64,000 bases of DNA from Alkalihalobacillus deserti (GCF_020734105.1 NZ_JAJAFR010000012.1:1-64000), one strand, 5' to 3'. Positions 43,632-52,283 are shown, numbered from the stretch's first letter. Program-made: numbers and translations. The notes: a model not told the origin generated them from the letters alone.

Positions 43632-43742
43632 ATGACCACTCCTTTACAGATAATATGTTCAATTGTGTTACAGATTATGTTGGAGATTTCTTTCGATTGG
43701 TCTATAGTTAACTCCATACCTTATGTATAAGGAGCGATAAAA

Positions 43743-44243
43743 GTGAAAATAATCGTTATCTCTGATACCCATATTCCAAAACGAGCTAAAAAACTTCCGG
43801 AGCAATTAATAGTAAATCTTAAACAAGCAGACCTGATTATCCATGCTGGCGATTGGCAAATACTTGAGGTTTATCAGGAGTTGGCGGGGTACGGAGAGGT
43901 TCAAGGAGTCATAGGAAATGTAGATGGTCAAGATATTCAAGAGCGTTTTCCAGAAAAACTCATCATTGAGGTTCATCCCTTTAAAATTGGGGTCGTTCAT
44001 GGTCATGGTAAAAAACTAACGACCGAAAGACGTTCACTTGATGCATTTAAGGGCGAACAGGTTGATTGCATCGTCTTTGGGCATTCTCATATACCAGTGA
44101 TAAAAAAAACAGATGATATACTTTTATTTAACCCAGGATCAGTAACAGATAAAAGAAGACAGCCCTGTTATTCATATGGAATTTTAACTATAAAAGAAGA
44201 TACTATTAAAGCGGAACATATCTTTTTTGATGATAAATCATAA
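43743..44243 (+). CDS. YfcE/MJ0936-type metallophosphoesterase
   Basis: A 166-residue protein from a GTG start after AAGGAGCG. The metallophosphatase motifs are in order: VISDTHIPK (D, H), HAGDWQILEVY (GD), IGNVDGQD (GNxD), VVHGHGKKL (H) and VFGHSHIPV (GHSH). It is a single-domain phosphodiesterase with two metal ions; YfcE/YsnB-like members act on small phosphodiesters in vitro. The natural substrate is unknown. Confidence 0.92.
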   Translation: MKIIVISDTHIPKRAKKLPEQLIVNLKQADLIIHAGDWQILEVYQELAGYGEVQGVIGNVDGQDIQERFPEKLIIEVHPFKIGVVHGHGKKLTTERRSLDAFKGEQVDCIVFGHSHIPVIKKTDDILLFNPGSVTDKRRQPCYSYGILTIKEDTIKAEHIFFDDKS

Positions 44244-44292
44244 TGGCTGTTACATTTGTTCCTTATTGATCAAAAAATAGCCAACAATAAAA

Positions 44293-44320
44293 AGAGAATG
44301 AATCAAAGGATTCACTCTCT
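44293..44320 (-). terminator. Terminator between the metallophosphoesterase and Dabb genes
   Basis: Twelve-bp arms AGAGAATGAATC and GATTCACTCTCT (one mismatch), loop AAAG, followed on the minus strand by TTTTTATTG. It serves the Dabb gene and perhaps both. Confidence 0.8.
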
Positions 44321-44330
44321 CAAAATAAGC

Positions 44331-44624
44331 CTAGATTTCAATATCGACGCCAATGCTGTCGACTCTTCCTACTTCTCTTATGTACGCAGCGACAGCTTGG
44401 TGTTCTGTATTTTCTACATATGCCTCTAATGCAGCTTTATCTTCGAAACGAACCATTAACACGACTTGATACTCCTTGCTCTTCTCAGCAAAGTTAAGTC
44501 CCGCTTGTAAATCTACTATTCCAGTAAGTTGATTTTCAAGTGCTTTAAAACGTGTTACAACATCGTTTAATTGTTCTTGTGTCGTCGTTTCTCCAAATTT
44601 AACTAGTACGGTACGTTGAATCAT
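44331..44624 (-). CDS. Dabb (stress responsive alpha/beta barrel) protein
   Basis: A 97-residue protein. IQRTVLVKFGETTTQEQLND, then GIVDLQAGLNFAEKSKEYQV, VLMVRFEDKAALEAYVENTE and HQAVAAYIREV form the dimeric Dabb ferredoxin-like fold; HQAVAAYI is the typical motif. Members function in stress response or as small enzymes. The function of this one is unknown. Confidence 0.9.
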   Translation of the reverse strand: MIQRTVLVKFGETTTQEQLNDVVTRFKALENQLTGIVDLQAGLNFAEKSKEYQVVLMVRFEDKAALEAYVENTEHQAVAAYIREVGRVDSIGVDIEI

Positions 44625-44769
44625 GTAATTTGCCTTCTTTCTATTTCAATTCTTTCTAGCAAGGTTTATTTTATCTCAATCATGTAGATAGATGCAATAA
44701 ATTAAGTCTTTTTGACAAAGACCATTTAGATGATCATACTTACTCAAACATAGACGATCTATAGCAACC

Positions 44770-45975
44770 TTAGTACGTTTGCTTCGTATTTTTTATTCGA
44801 ATATTTCTACTCTTATATTTTTGAGTGTCTGTATATAGCGAGTAAATAGTAACAACAAGACATCCTAAAGCAAAAAATGCTAATAAAATAAAGCCGGCAC
44901 TATAACTACCTGTTACGCTTTTGAGAACACCCATAACAAGTGGTGGGAAAAATCCGCCGATTCCACCGATTGCACTAATAATACCAGTAACAGCACCTGT
45001 ATTAGTTGGTGACACTGTTGGTACTAGTTTAAAAACAGCCCCATTTCCCGCACCTAAAAACAGCGCCATAACAACGCAACTACTACTAAAGAATCGAAAA
45101 TCATTAACCGATAAAGCCATGACTGTTGCGCATAATGTGATCCCACTAAACAAGAAAATAAGAACTTGATTTGCGCCAAATTTATCGGCAACATACCCTC
45201 CTAGTGGTCTTATAAAGGTAGCGATTATAACGAACCCTGCTACTGTTAATCCAGAATTCACAGCATTTAGATGAAAGACCTCTTGTAATAAAGTTGGTAA
45301 ATAAAAGCCGAAAGCTACAAATCCACCAAAGGTTAGAAAATAGTAAAGAGAGAGTACCCACGTAGCTTTAATACTTGTAACAGACAATGAATCTTTTAAC
45401 GTGTTTACCTTTTTAGGTTTCGGCAATTCTTTTGTGCCTATCCAGAAAATGAAAGCCATTATACTAATCGCAATTGCCAAACTCCAAAATGCCCATTGTG
45501 AACCAAAACGTTCGACAATCGTAGGTAGACTTAAAGAAGCAACCGCTGTTCCTAGGTTACCAATTCCTATAATACCTAGCACTAAACCTTGCTTTTCAGG
45601 CGGAAACCACTTTGTGACATAAGTAACAGCAATCGTAAACGTTGTTCCTGCCATGCCGATTAAAAATGCCCAAAATAAGAGTGCAGTAAAAGAATTAGCA
45701 AATCCAACTGCCACCATAGGGAAAACAGTGAACAGCATCATTAATGTATAAACTTTTCTAGCTCCATACTTGTCTGCAATGATTCCAATTGGAATACGCA
45801 TTAAAGACCCCAAAATAATTGGTGTGACAATAATAAAACTCTTCTGTGTTTCACTTAATTGATATTGCTCTTGTAAAGTTGATGCTATAGGTGAAAACAC
45901 AGACCAAACAGCAAAAGAAATAATCATTGCTAATGTTGATAATATTAATGCTGACATTTGTTCCTTCTTTTTCAT
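44770..45975 (-). CDS. narK: NarK-type nitrate/nitrite transporter
   Basis: A 401-residue MFS protein starting MKKKEQMSALILSTLAMIIS with GAGGGGGAAGGG upstream; six codons farther up overlap that site. Twelve helices; SFAVWSVFSPIASTLQEQYQ and RIPIGIIADKYGARKVYTLM are typical of NarK, and the two nitrate signatures appear as AFLIGMAGTTFTIAVTYVTK and ALFLGAGNGAVFKLVPTVSP. It probably imports nitrate or exports nitrite. It lies near a decayed molybdoenzyme locus. Confidence 0.92.
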   Translation of the reverse strand: MKKKEQMSALILSTLAMIISFAVWSVFSPIASTLQEQYQLSETQKSFIIVTPIILGSLMRIPIGIIADKYGARKVYTLMMLFTVFPMVAVGFANSFTALLFWAFLIGMAGTTFTIAVTYVTKWFPPEKQGLVLGIIGIGNLGTAVASLSLPTIVERFGSQWAFWSLAIAISIMAFIFWIGTKELPKPKKVNTLKDSLSVTSIKATWVLSLYYFLTFGGFVAFGFYLPTLLQEVFHLNAVNSGLTVAGFVIIATFIRPLGGYVADKFGANQVLIFLFSGITLCATVMALSVNDFRFFSSSCVVMALFLGAGNGAVFKLVPTVSPTNTGAVTGIISAIGGIGGFFPPLVMGVLKSVTGSYSAGFILLAFFALGCLVVTIYSLYTDTQKYKSRNIRIKNTKQTY

Positions 45976-46116
45976 TTTACCCTTCCCCCTCAAAATATGG
46001 TTTATAAATGGGGAGTCGCGTAAAAATTTTTCTTTCCCCTACCTAAATAACCGAACTTTTTTTATAAGAAGTACAGGTTAAATACTAAATAAAATGCTCT
46101 ATTATATCTATCACCT

Positions 46117-46133
46117 TGTAAGATCTGTTCACA
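46117..46133. promoter_or_regulatory. Imperfect Fnr-like palindrome upstream of narK
   Basis: CTTGTAA and TTCACAAG flank GATCTG. Compared with the Fnr consensus TGTGA-N6-TCACA one half-site is altered and the spacer is 7, so it may be inactive. It is about 140 nt upstream of the narK start. Confidence 0.35.
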
Positions 46134-46337
46134 AGGAAATTTCATTTGGCATGTTTCCAATTTAAAAATAAACAAATAGAAAAAGGGTGTAAGACGAGGG
46201 GAACATTAACTATTACAAAAGAGGTATTTTGACATACGTGTTATTGTGTGGCATATTTCCTGCCGAAAGTTGATACAGGTATTAGATGGGGTGTTAAGAT
46301 GAGGTCAAATCAAAGAAAACATTAGGAGGAATTACAA

Positions 46338-46450
46338 ATGACAAGTAGTAAGCTTAAAAATCCTGGAATTCTATCTTTATTAGCGTTGACATTTGTTCTC
46401 TTTTTTCAATAAACATGTTTCATGTTAAGAACATTGCAATCTGGGTTACG
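46338..46450 (+). pseudogene. 5' remnant of a membrane protein gene, possibly a transporter
   Basis: ATG after TAGGAGGA opens MTSSKLKNPGILSLLALTFV LFFQ then a stop. In another frame NMFHVKNIAIWVTIKIS follows. The strong ribosome binding site and hydrophobic start suggest a real gene of which only the beginning remains. Its position next to narK makes a second transporter plausible, but this is a guess. Confidence 0.4.
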
Positions 46451-46587
46451 ATTAAAATAAGCTATTAAGGCGTGCTCCTTAATAGTCACGGGTTCAGTTC
46501 TAGGAGGGAAACTGTTAATTATTTGGCTAACTAACATAGAAATTGGTTATGTAATTTACGACTTATTAACAGTGTAATTAGCATACG

Positions 46588-46613
46588 AAAACGCTCGGAT
46601 TTCCGAGCGTTTT
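46588..46613 (+). terminator. Strong plus-strand terminator in the narK upstream region
   Basis: Perfect 11-bp arms AAAACGCTCGG and CCGAGCGTTTT, loop ATTT, then more T. It has no intact gene before it on this strand and supports the idea of a lost plus-strand gene. Confidence 0.8.
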
Positions 46614-46682
46614 TCACTTTATATAATTTTTCTTGTTCCATTAAAGCCGTAAGAAAAAGCTTATTAAACTTACTCTTCTAAT

Positions 46683-46898
46683 TAACGGAACCACGATCCT
46701 CATTGTTGACCTGCCGGATCCTCATTCCGCTATTCCCTACAAATTCCTTGTTTGGGGCTTCGTTCGGATCCTCGTTCCGTTAATCTTCTTTTTAAACCTT
46801 ATTTTCCATTAATTTTGTACTTTTAGCGGAACGAGGATCCTCTTTATCCCTTTTGAAACAGCTTTTCTTACTTTTAACGGAACCACGATTCATTCCGC
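46683..46898. repeat. Cluster of five GGATCCTCGTTCCG-like repeats
   Basis: Related 18-20 nt units lie at 46683, 46715, 46765, 46824 and 46875, in both orientations. GGATCCTCGTTCCG at 46766-46779 and its exact complement at 46827-46840 form a 14-bp inverted repeat with a 47-nt loop. Pentamer TTCCG ends most units. The 616-bp gap before 47143 contains no gene. It is a REP-like palindromic cluster. Confidence 0.7.
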
Positions 46899-47142
46899 AT
46901 TGAAATACTTCACCACTTATTGAACAGTCTTTACTTCAATAAGAAAAAAAGGCAATACTTTAAAAAAATTTCGAATATCCAGTTAAACTCCCCCATTGAT
47001 GAGAAAGTTTTCGACTTATTTTTCATGTTAGTTCCACAAAGAGTTGAATAGTTCTCACTATTATTTTAACATAAAGTACCATTAATCCTTGTAATCCTTC
47101 GATAAGAAGCATCTGAATTAACAGGCATTTTAACACCGCTTT

Positions 47143-47176
47143 TAACCAGTGAATAATAGCTATTATTCACTGGTTA
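47143..47176. repeat. 34-bp perfect palindrome
   Basis: AACCAGTGAATAATAG is followed at once by its exact reverse complement, with one more pair outside, so no bases are unpaired. It could be a cruciform, a terminator (weak T-run) or a dimeric operator. Confidence 0.9.
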
Positions 47177-47336
47177 TTTACCTTGCTAATAAGGGTACTA
47201 ATTCCTGTATTAATAACACGTAAAGGCTGATATGACAACAAGTTGAATAAGACCAAATCTAATGCGATTGGGTCTTAAAAAAATCGTGTTATTTACTATT
47301 TCATCTCCCTAAACTGAACCCGTTACCTTAATAGCT

Positions 47337-47495
47337 TGTTTTTTAAATCGTACATATCTCAACAGGACAATCTCCGCATTTTAAATAGTTTTTTAAGTAT
47401 TGTAAATCGTGAATGACAATCTTATTATTATCATACGCAATGATTTTATCTTTCTTCAATTCACTCATGATTCTATTAACGCCTTCGCGTGTTGC
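47337..47495 (-). pseudogene. 3' fragment of an fnr-like gene fused to an oxidoreductase fragment
   Basis: The minus frame reads ATREGVNRIMSELKKDKIIA, YDNNKIVIHDLQYLKNYLKC and GDCPVEICTI. This is the last part of a Crp/Fnr protein: HTH recognition helix, wing and a C-terminal CxxCxxxxC cluster motif. It matches the end of the complete fnr gene at 50441-51142 in layout. It joins the molybdopterin oxidoreductase fragment in the sequence GTGTTTGGGGCAACACG, a deletion junction. Confidence 0.85.
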
Positions 47496-48350
47496 CCCAA
47501 ACACCCGCAACATATTTTACGTGATCTGGGTTATCAATCTTACGATAACCAGGAAGTGCATCAGCTTTTTGACCGTGTTCACGACCGCCTTGTCCATTAC
47601 CTTGACCTGTAATCGTAGCTACACCGGATGCAAATTTGCCAATTTGTCCTCGTAGTAAGGCCAATGAGGTGTATAATGTTACATTGTCAACACCCTTGTT
47701 TTGTTGTTCAATGCCCCGACAGAACGAGACAATTGATTTAGGAGATTCCCCATATATGCGAGCTGCTTTAATAATTTTTTCTGTTGAAACCCCCGTGATT
47801 TTAGATGTGTACTCTGGTGTGAATTTTTCCACCATTGCTTTTAATTCTTCATAATTGTTGCATCTTCCTTGAACAAATTCAGTGTCGACATAGCCTTCTT
47901 TGATGATCAAGTGCATCATGCCATTGGCTAAAGCTGAATCGCATATTTACCAACTAAGTAACACTTTTCATTGGTCATTGATACTCCACCAAAGACACCT
48001 ACTGCATCTTTACCATGATCTTTCTGCAACCTTTTAAAGTTTTTCTCAATTAAGTCATAAGCCTCTTCCCAATTTGATTCGATAAATTGGCCATTCTTTT
48101 TTATTAGTGGTTTGAGAATACGTTCCTTGTGATTAACCGTTTGATAGGCGGTCACACCTTTTGGACACATCTTTCCAAGCGTAACCGGCCAATCATACCG
48201 TGGTTCCACGCCTACTACCTTGCCTGACTTTTCGTTGACTCTTATATGCATTCCGCATTGCATTCCACAATAGCAGCAATGTGTTGTAATCAACTTTTCT
48301 CCAGGTTTTTGTATGTTTTTGACTCCGTCTTTTACAAGAAATTCACTCAT
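47480..48350 (-). pseudogene. Molybdopterin oxidoreductase (nitrate reductase/formate dehydrogenase type), internally deleted
   Basis: The N-terminal part (47928-48350, ATG after AGCGGGGG) has the 4Fe-4S ligands THCCYCGMQCGM and the fourth Cys in GKMCPKGVTAYQTV, then GVFGGVSMTNEKCYLVGKYA. The second part (47476-47919) resumes in another frame at HLIIKEGYVDTEFVQGRCNN and runs through TGQGNGQGGREHGQKADALP to KYVAGVWG, where it meets the fnr fragment. Roughly half of a 700-residue catalytic subunit is missing, including the middle and C-terminal Mo-cofactor domains. It cannot be functional. Confidence 0.85.
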
Positions 48351-49310
48351 TTATTTATCCCCCGCTTTTTCATAATAGGAATCTTCTCGTTTTTGGCCAA
48401 ACCCTGGAATATGAATTCCAGTATTTGTCTGGATCGGTCCATTTGGAGAAGGTAAGTTAGATTGAATGTTTAGTTGTTTCATCACACGAATTCTTCTTCG
48501 ACAGCTTGGACAGTAATCCGCTAAGTACGAACCATCTTCAAGCTGAAAGTCAAAGCTTTGTACTCCTAGAATTTGCTTCACATCAGCAATTTGATCATCA
48601 TTGCTGTAAGGTGAATGACATGATTTACACTCTCTCGTATCAACACCTCCGACCTCTTGATAATTCATTGGTACAGCAGTCGCAAGCGGTCTCACTGGAA
48701 GGTGAAATAATTTTCCAAATGGGAAATACACTAAGAAAATGACAACTGTTATCTGATGAATAAGTGCTAAATACGGATGAATCCAACCTCCTAATAACTT
48801 ATAAGATACGGTAAGTAAAAGACCTGTTACTGTCACTGCAAGTAATACATATAATGGAAACAAATCAAATTCTACACGCTGCGTTACTTTTACATCTTAA
48901 TCTTTAGAACGTCTTATTAGCGCCATTGTTACACCGAGGAACACCATCATGGCTGTAATACTCAATCCGTTATAAACTAATTCTGCAAATAATCCATAAG
49001 CTGCTATTTTAATAGTAGGAATTCCCATTACCACTATCTGATAGGTCTCAGGGTCAATTAGTTTAAAATGCATCCAACCAAACGTTAACCCAAACGTAAT
49101 TGCAAACGAACCAATACAGCCCCAAGCAATCAGCCAATGCATGATTCCTCTATAAATTCCGCGTTTGAAGATAAATTTTTGAAGAATAATGTTATCAATA
49201 AACGTTTTTATGATGGCGTTCCAATTTCGTTTTGCTCTCTTTTTCTTTTTCATATTACTGAAACTTCTTTTGAGGACTTGATAGGTAGTTTGGTCGAATC
49301 GCCCATGCAC
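48351..49310 (-). pseudogene. Cytochrome b/NarI-like membrane subunit, interrupted by a stop
   Basis: The frame from about 49253 (MKKKKRAKRNWNAIIKTFID) has helices GIMHWLIAWGCIGSFAITFG and AAYGLFAELVYNGLSITAMM. A TAA at 48895-48897 follows ALIRRSKD, but the same frame continues DVKVTQRVEFDLFPLYVLLA and to the C-terminal part with VDTRECKSCHSPYSND and DYCPSCRRRIRV, a CxxC...CxxC metal site. In an intact relative this would be one protein carrying electrons to the molybdoenzyme whose gene begins right after its stop. The second half could be translated alone from a weak start. Confidence 0.7.
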
Positions 49311-49488
49311 ATATCCGAATCGTCATACCGATTGCCAAAACTAAGGATCCGATTAAATAACCGAATAACATCATATCAACATGTGAGAACTGTCCAGTTC
49401 CTACCCACATCAAGAAAATCAAGACTAATATTATAGTAAAAGAATACATACTTGCTTTTGAATAAAACGACCTTTCCATCTGACTCAT
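49255..49488 (-). CDS. Small membrane protein at the head of the decayed operon
   Basis: A 77-residue protein, MSQMERSFYSKASMYSFTII, then helices at about 13-32 and 40-62. It is the first gene after the Fnr-controlled promoter. The next frame starts 2 nt after its stop with no ribosome binding site, so it may be the N-terminal part of the interrupted NarI-like subunit split by a frameshift. Function unknown. Confidence 0.55.
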   Translation of the reverse strand: MSQMERSFYSKASMYSFTIILVLIFLMWVGTGQFSHVDMMLFGYLIGSLVLAIGMTIRICAWAIRPNYLSSPQKKFQ

Positions 49489-49526
49489 GTTGCCACTCCT
49501 TACTAATTCAATAAAGTTGTAAAGTT

Positions 49527-49569
49527 ATTGTAAGATTTTATTTCATCACAAACTGTGACGTTGCTCACA
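49527..49569 (-). promoter_or_regulatory. Perfect Fnr box and -10 of the molybdoenzyme operon
   Basis: TGTGA (49554-49558), six bases, TCACA (49565-49569) is an exact Fnr site. On the minus strand TACAAT (-10, 49532-49527) puts the start at about 49520, so the Fnr box is centred at -41.5, the class II activation position known for B. subtilis Fnr. Confidence 0.85.
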
Positions 49570-49624
49570 CTTCCTTTCTTTTATATGTCGAAAACGTGAA
49601 TAACAAGAAATGAAATAAAAAAAA

Positions 49625-49651
49625 GAAACTCCTCATCATTGATGATTCGTT
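49625..49651 (-). terminator. Terminator of the mobA-like gene
   Basis: Arms GAAAC/GTTTC and CATCAT/ATGATG overlap the last codons and are followed on the minus strand by TTTTTTTT. Confidence 0.75.
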
Positions 49652-50265
49652 TCCAATCCTTCATTTATGGAGTTTACTCGAAAGTTTTTATTATGCTCCA
49701 ATACTTGTTGATAATCTTCTAAACTTTGAATCCGAAAAGAAAAAGAACTATTATCTATACAACGCAATACCTTAAACGTGATACGTTCGAGTAAACTCAT
49801 TATTCCTAATTGCTCTTGTTCCACTAATTCTTGAGTAGCTTCTATACATGAGCGATCATAAATACCATGAAATAATTGTAAATGGCCCTCCCATTCAGGT
49901 ACAACTAATTGAACACCAGATTGCTTTTTCTCATAAATCATTTGGGGAACCGCATCAACTGATAGAAATGGCATATCTGGAGTAACGACCCTAAGAGTAT
50001 CATTTTTCGCTAAAGATAATGCTGCATGCATCCCACTTAAAGTACCTGTACCTTTATAATAATCAGTTATGATTCGAATTGAACTTCCAAGTATAGGTAA
50101 GTATGAATGAGGTTGATTTGTTACCAAGATGATTTCTTGACAGACTTTCTTCATTTCTCGAACTTGCCTTTCAAGTACCGTATCATTTCCTATCTTTAAT
50201 AGGACAGTTAAGGTATCAAGACCTTTTGCGTATCCGCCATCTATAATTACACCGGTTAAATTCAT
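49636..50265 (-). CDS. mobA: MobA-like molybdenum cofactor guanylyltransferase with degraded motif
   Basis: A 209-residue protein after AAGGAGGTG. The fold matches MobA, which attaches GMP to molybdopterin. Yet the LAGGxSxRMGxDK signature reads IIDGGYAKGLDTLTVLLKIG here: Arg, Met and Asp of the loop are lost. The CDMPF motif reads VTPDMPFLSV. Other parts (TDYYKGTGTLSGMHAALSLA, SLEDYQQV) are kept. The frame is open, but the nucleotide-binding loop is probably non-functional. It sits between the two halves of a decaying anaerobic locus. Confidence 0.75.
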   Translation of the reverse strand: MNLTGVIIDGGYAKGLDTLTVLLKIGNDTVLERQVREMKKVCQEIILVTNQPHSYLPILGSSIRIITDYYKGTGTLSGMHAALSLAKNDTLRVVTPDMPFLSVDAVPQMIYEKKQSGVQLVVPEWEGHLQLFHGIYDRSCIEATQELVEQEQLGIMSLLERITFKVLRCIDNSSFSFRIQSLEDYQQVLEHNKNFRVNSINEGLETNHQ

Positions 50266-50368
50266 TTCGCCACACCTCCTTACCTATACTTTAAATTCAA
50301 ATCTTAAAAACATCTGTTAACTTGGTCACAGTTTCAAATAAATTCAACAAAAGCCTATTTCGTTAAGG

Positions 50369-50410
50369 TGTGATTTTATCACATTTTATTTTTTAGTGAT
50401 CCGTTATAAT
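50369..50410 (+). promoter_or_regulatory. fnr promoter with a one-base-short Fnr box
   Basis: TGTGA (50369-50373) and TCACA (50379-50383) are perfect half-sites, but only five bases separate them instead of six. TATAAT at 50405-50410 puts the start near 50417, so the site is at -41. It looks like a former autoregulatory Fnr site with a 1-bp deletion. Confidence 0.65.
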
Positions 50411-50440
50411 AAAAACAATCATACGTCAGGAGGAATTACC

Positions 50441-51142
50441 ATGACAAAATTAACACTTGAGCGTAGCATCCAACAAAATACATTCCATCTATCAGATAAA
50501 ACATTAACGGCTTTAACCGATATTATGTACGAACAAACAGTCGAGGCTGGGAGCTACTTATTTTGGGAAGGTGCCCAAGCTATAAAAGAGGGTCATGTTA
50601 AAATGACAAAATCAACATCTGATGGTAAGGATTATATCCTCAATATGTTTAGTAATGGTGACTTATTTGGAGAATTAAGTAGTTTCATTGATATTAAATA
50701 TAGCTATAATGCACAAGTGATGAAGGATAGTGTGATTGGAGTTATCCAACAAAAAGATTTGGAAATTATCCTTTGGCAACAAGGGGAAATTGCTGTTGAA
50801 TTTTTAAAATGGACGTCGTTATTGAATCAAATTACACAGTCCAAATTACGTGACTTAACGCTTCACGGTAAACTCGGTGCTCTTTGCTCAACGATCATTC
50901 GAATGCCCAATTCTTACGGTGAGAAATTGAATGGTGGAATTCGCATTACAAAGAAAGTTAAAAATGGTGAACTAGGAGAATATATTGGTGCAACAAGAGA
51001 AAGCGTGAATCGTATGTTATCTGATTTGCGTTCAAAAGAAATAATAGGTCAAGAGAATGGCCATCTTGTTGTCTATGAATTAGATCAATTAAAGGATATT
51101 TGCCATTGTGAAAATGGTCCTTTAGAGATTTGCAGAATGTAA
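50441..51142 (+). CDS. fnr: Fnr-family anaerobic regulator, altered
   Basis: A 233-residue protein starting MTKLTLERSIQQNTFHLSDK after CAGGAGGA. The cNMP-like domain (EAGSYLFWEGAQAIKEGHVK) lacks several residues between EGAQA and KEGHVK compared with the family. The C-terminal HTH is intact (GEYIGATRESVNRMLSDLRS). The Fe-S motif CxxCxxxxC, needed for oxygen sensing in Bacillus Fnr, reads CHCENGPLEIC: the middle Cys is Gly. The frame is open, but oxygen sensing is probably damaged. Confidence 0.85.
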   Translation: MTKLTLERSIQQNTFHLSDKTLTALTDIMYEQTVEAGSYLFWEGAQAIKEGHVKMTKSTSDGKDYILNMFSNGDLFGELSSFIDIKYSYNAQVMKDSVIGVIQQKDLEIILWQQGEIAVEFLKWTSLLNQITQSKLRDLTLHGKLGALCSTIIRMPNSYGEKLNGGIRITKKVKNGELGEYIGATRESVNRMLSDLRSKEIIGQENGHLVVYELDQLKDICHCENGPLEICRM

Positions 51143-51263
51143 TGTAAAAATGAGGCTGACAGCTAATGTCAGCCTCATTTTTACATGGTCAGAATTAGTT
51201 TGTACCCCATTAATCCCTTTAATAACAAAACGCTTCACTTGTTATACACACTTTCCTCGATAA

Positions 51264-51304
51264 AGTGATGTTCATCACAGTTTTTATCCTATTTTTCTTA
51301 TATT
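51264..51304 (+). promoter_or_regulatory. Fnr box and -10 upstream of the Mrp-like gene
   Basis: AGTGA-N6-TCACA (51264-51279) matches the Fnr consensus at 9 of 10 positions. TATATT at 51299-51304 puts the start near 51311, with the box at about -40. This ties the gene to the anaerobic regulon. Confidence 0.7.
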
Positions 51305-51327
51305 GTAGTAACAAAGGAGTGAGCAAA

Positions 51328-52071
51328 TTGTTAAATGGAAATATCATTGCAATTACAAGTGGAAAAGGTGGCGTAGGAAAATCGACCGTTGCCGTAAATC
51401 TTGCCCTATCATTAGCAGATGTAGGTAAAAAAGTTGCGCTTATTGACTTAGATATTTATGGTTATAGTATTCCTAAAATCTTAAACATCCAATCGAAACC
51501 AAAAACAATGAATAATAAAATGATCCCAGTCGGACATGAGAATATTACAGTTATGTCAATGGGCTTCCTTTTAAAAGGAAATGAGCCAGTTGTCTGGCGC
51601 GGTCCTATGGTCGGAAAAATGATCGATCACTTTTTTGATGAGGTCATTTGAGGGAAACAAGATTATGTTATTCTTGATTTACCACCAGGGACCGGTGACA
51701 TGGCATTAGATCTGCATCAAAAGCTACCACAATGTCAAGAAATTATTGTTACTACCCCGCACCCCAATGCTGTTCATGTAGCGGAACGGACTGGGATTAT
51801 GGCGAAGCAAACCAATCACACCATTTTAGGTGTCATTGAAAACATGTCGTATTTCACTCCTAATGGAACCGAGAAATACTATTTATTTGGCCAAGGAGGC
51901 GGAGAAAAACTTGCTTCTAGTCTAGGGACAGACTTACTTGCTTCTATCCCACTAGCAGCACCACAAGAATATGGTGACCCTTCTGTATTGATAAGCGAAG
52001 AACCTGAACTTAAGAAAGTGTTTTATGCATTAGCTGTGAAATTGATAAATAAGTTTGCCCAGAGACAATAA
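51328..52071 (+). pseudogene. Mrp/NBP35-type P-loop ATPase with a nonsense codon
   Basis: From a TTG after AAAGGAGTG the product reads [20 protein letters not shown] (Walker A with the deviant GKGGVGKS), then [17 protein letters not shown] and TGA (51649-51651). The same frame continues GKQDYVILDLPPGTGDMALD, FTPNGTEKYYLFGQGGGEKL and on to 52071. A TGG-to-TGA change explains the stop. It lacks the N-terminal DUF59 domain of common Mrp proteins. Such ATPases carry Fe-S clusters to apoproteins; this one was probably dedicated to the molybdoenzyme. Confidence 0.85.
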
Positions 52072-52097
52072 AATAGAAATTAATATTGAATTCATTG

Positions 52098-52135
52098 ATA
52101 GAGCATCTTTATCATCTTGATGGTGCTCTATTTTC
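52098..52135 (+). terminator. Terminator of the Mrp-like gene
   Basis: Arms ATAGAGCATC and GATGGTGCTCTAT (one bulge) around a 10-nt loop, followed by TTTCTTT. Confidence 0.7.
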
Positions 52136-52149
52136 TTTAATTTTAAAAT

Positions 52150-52283
52150 CGCCTTTTAACGATTGTTGATGCTGACAAGATTATCTTTATTGAAAACGGA
52201 GTAGTTACTGGAATGGAACTCATGACGAACTCTCATCTTCCCACAATTTATATCGAGAATTTGCTAAACAGCAACTCGTCTAA
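52150..52283 (+). pseudogene. 3' fragment of an ABC transporter ATP-binding gene
   Basis: RLLTIVDADKIIFIENGVVT, then GM, is followed after a frameshift by THDELSSSHNLYREFAKQQL and V-stop. This is the usual end of an exporter ABC domain (H-loop HRLSTI...AD.I.vl..G.i.e.GTHdEL). The His of the H-loop and everything upstream are gone. Confidence 0.8.
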
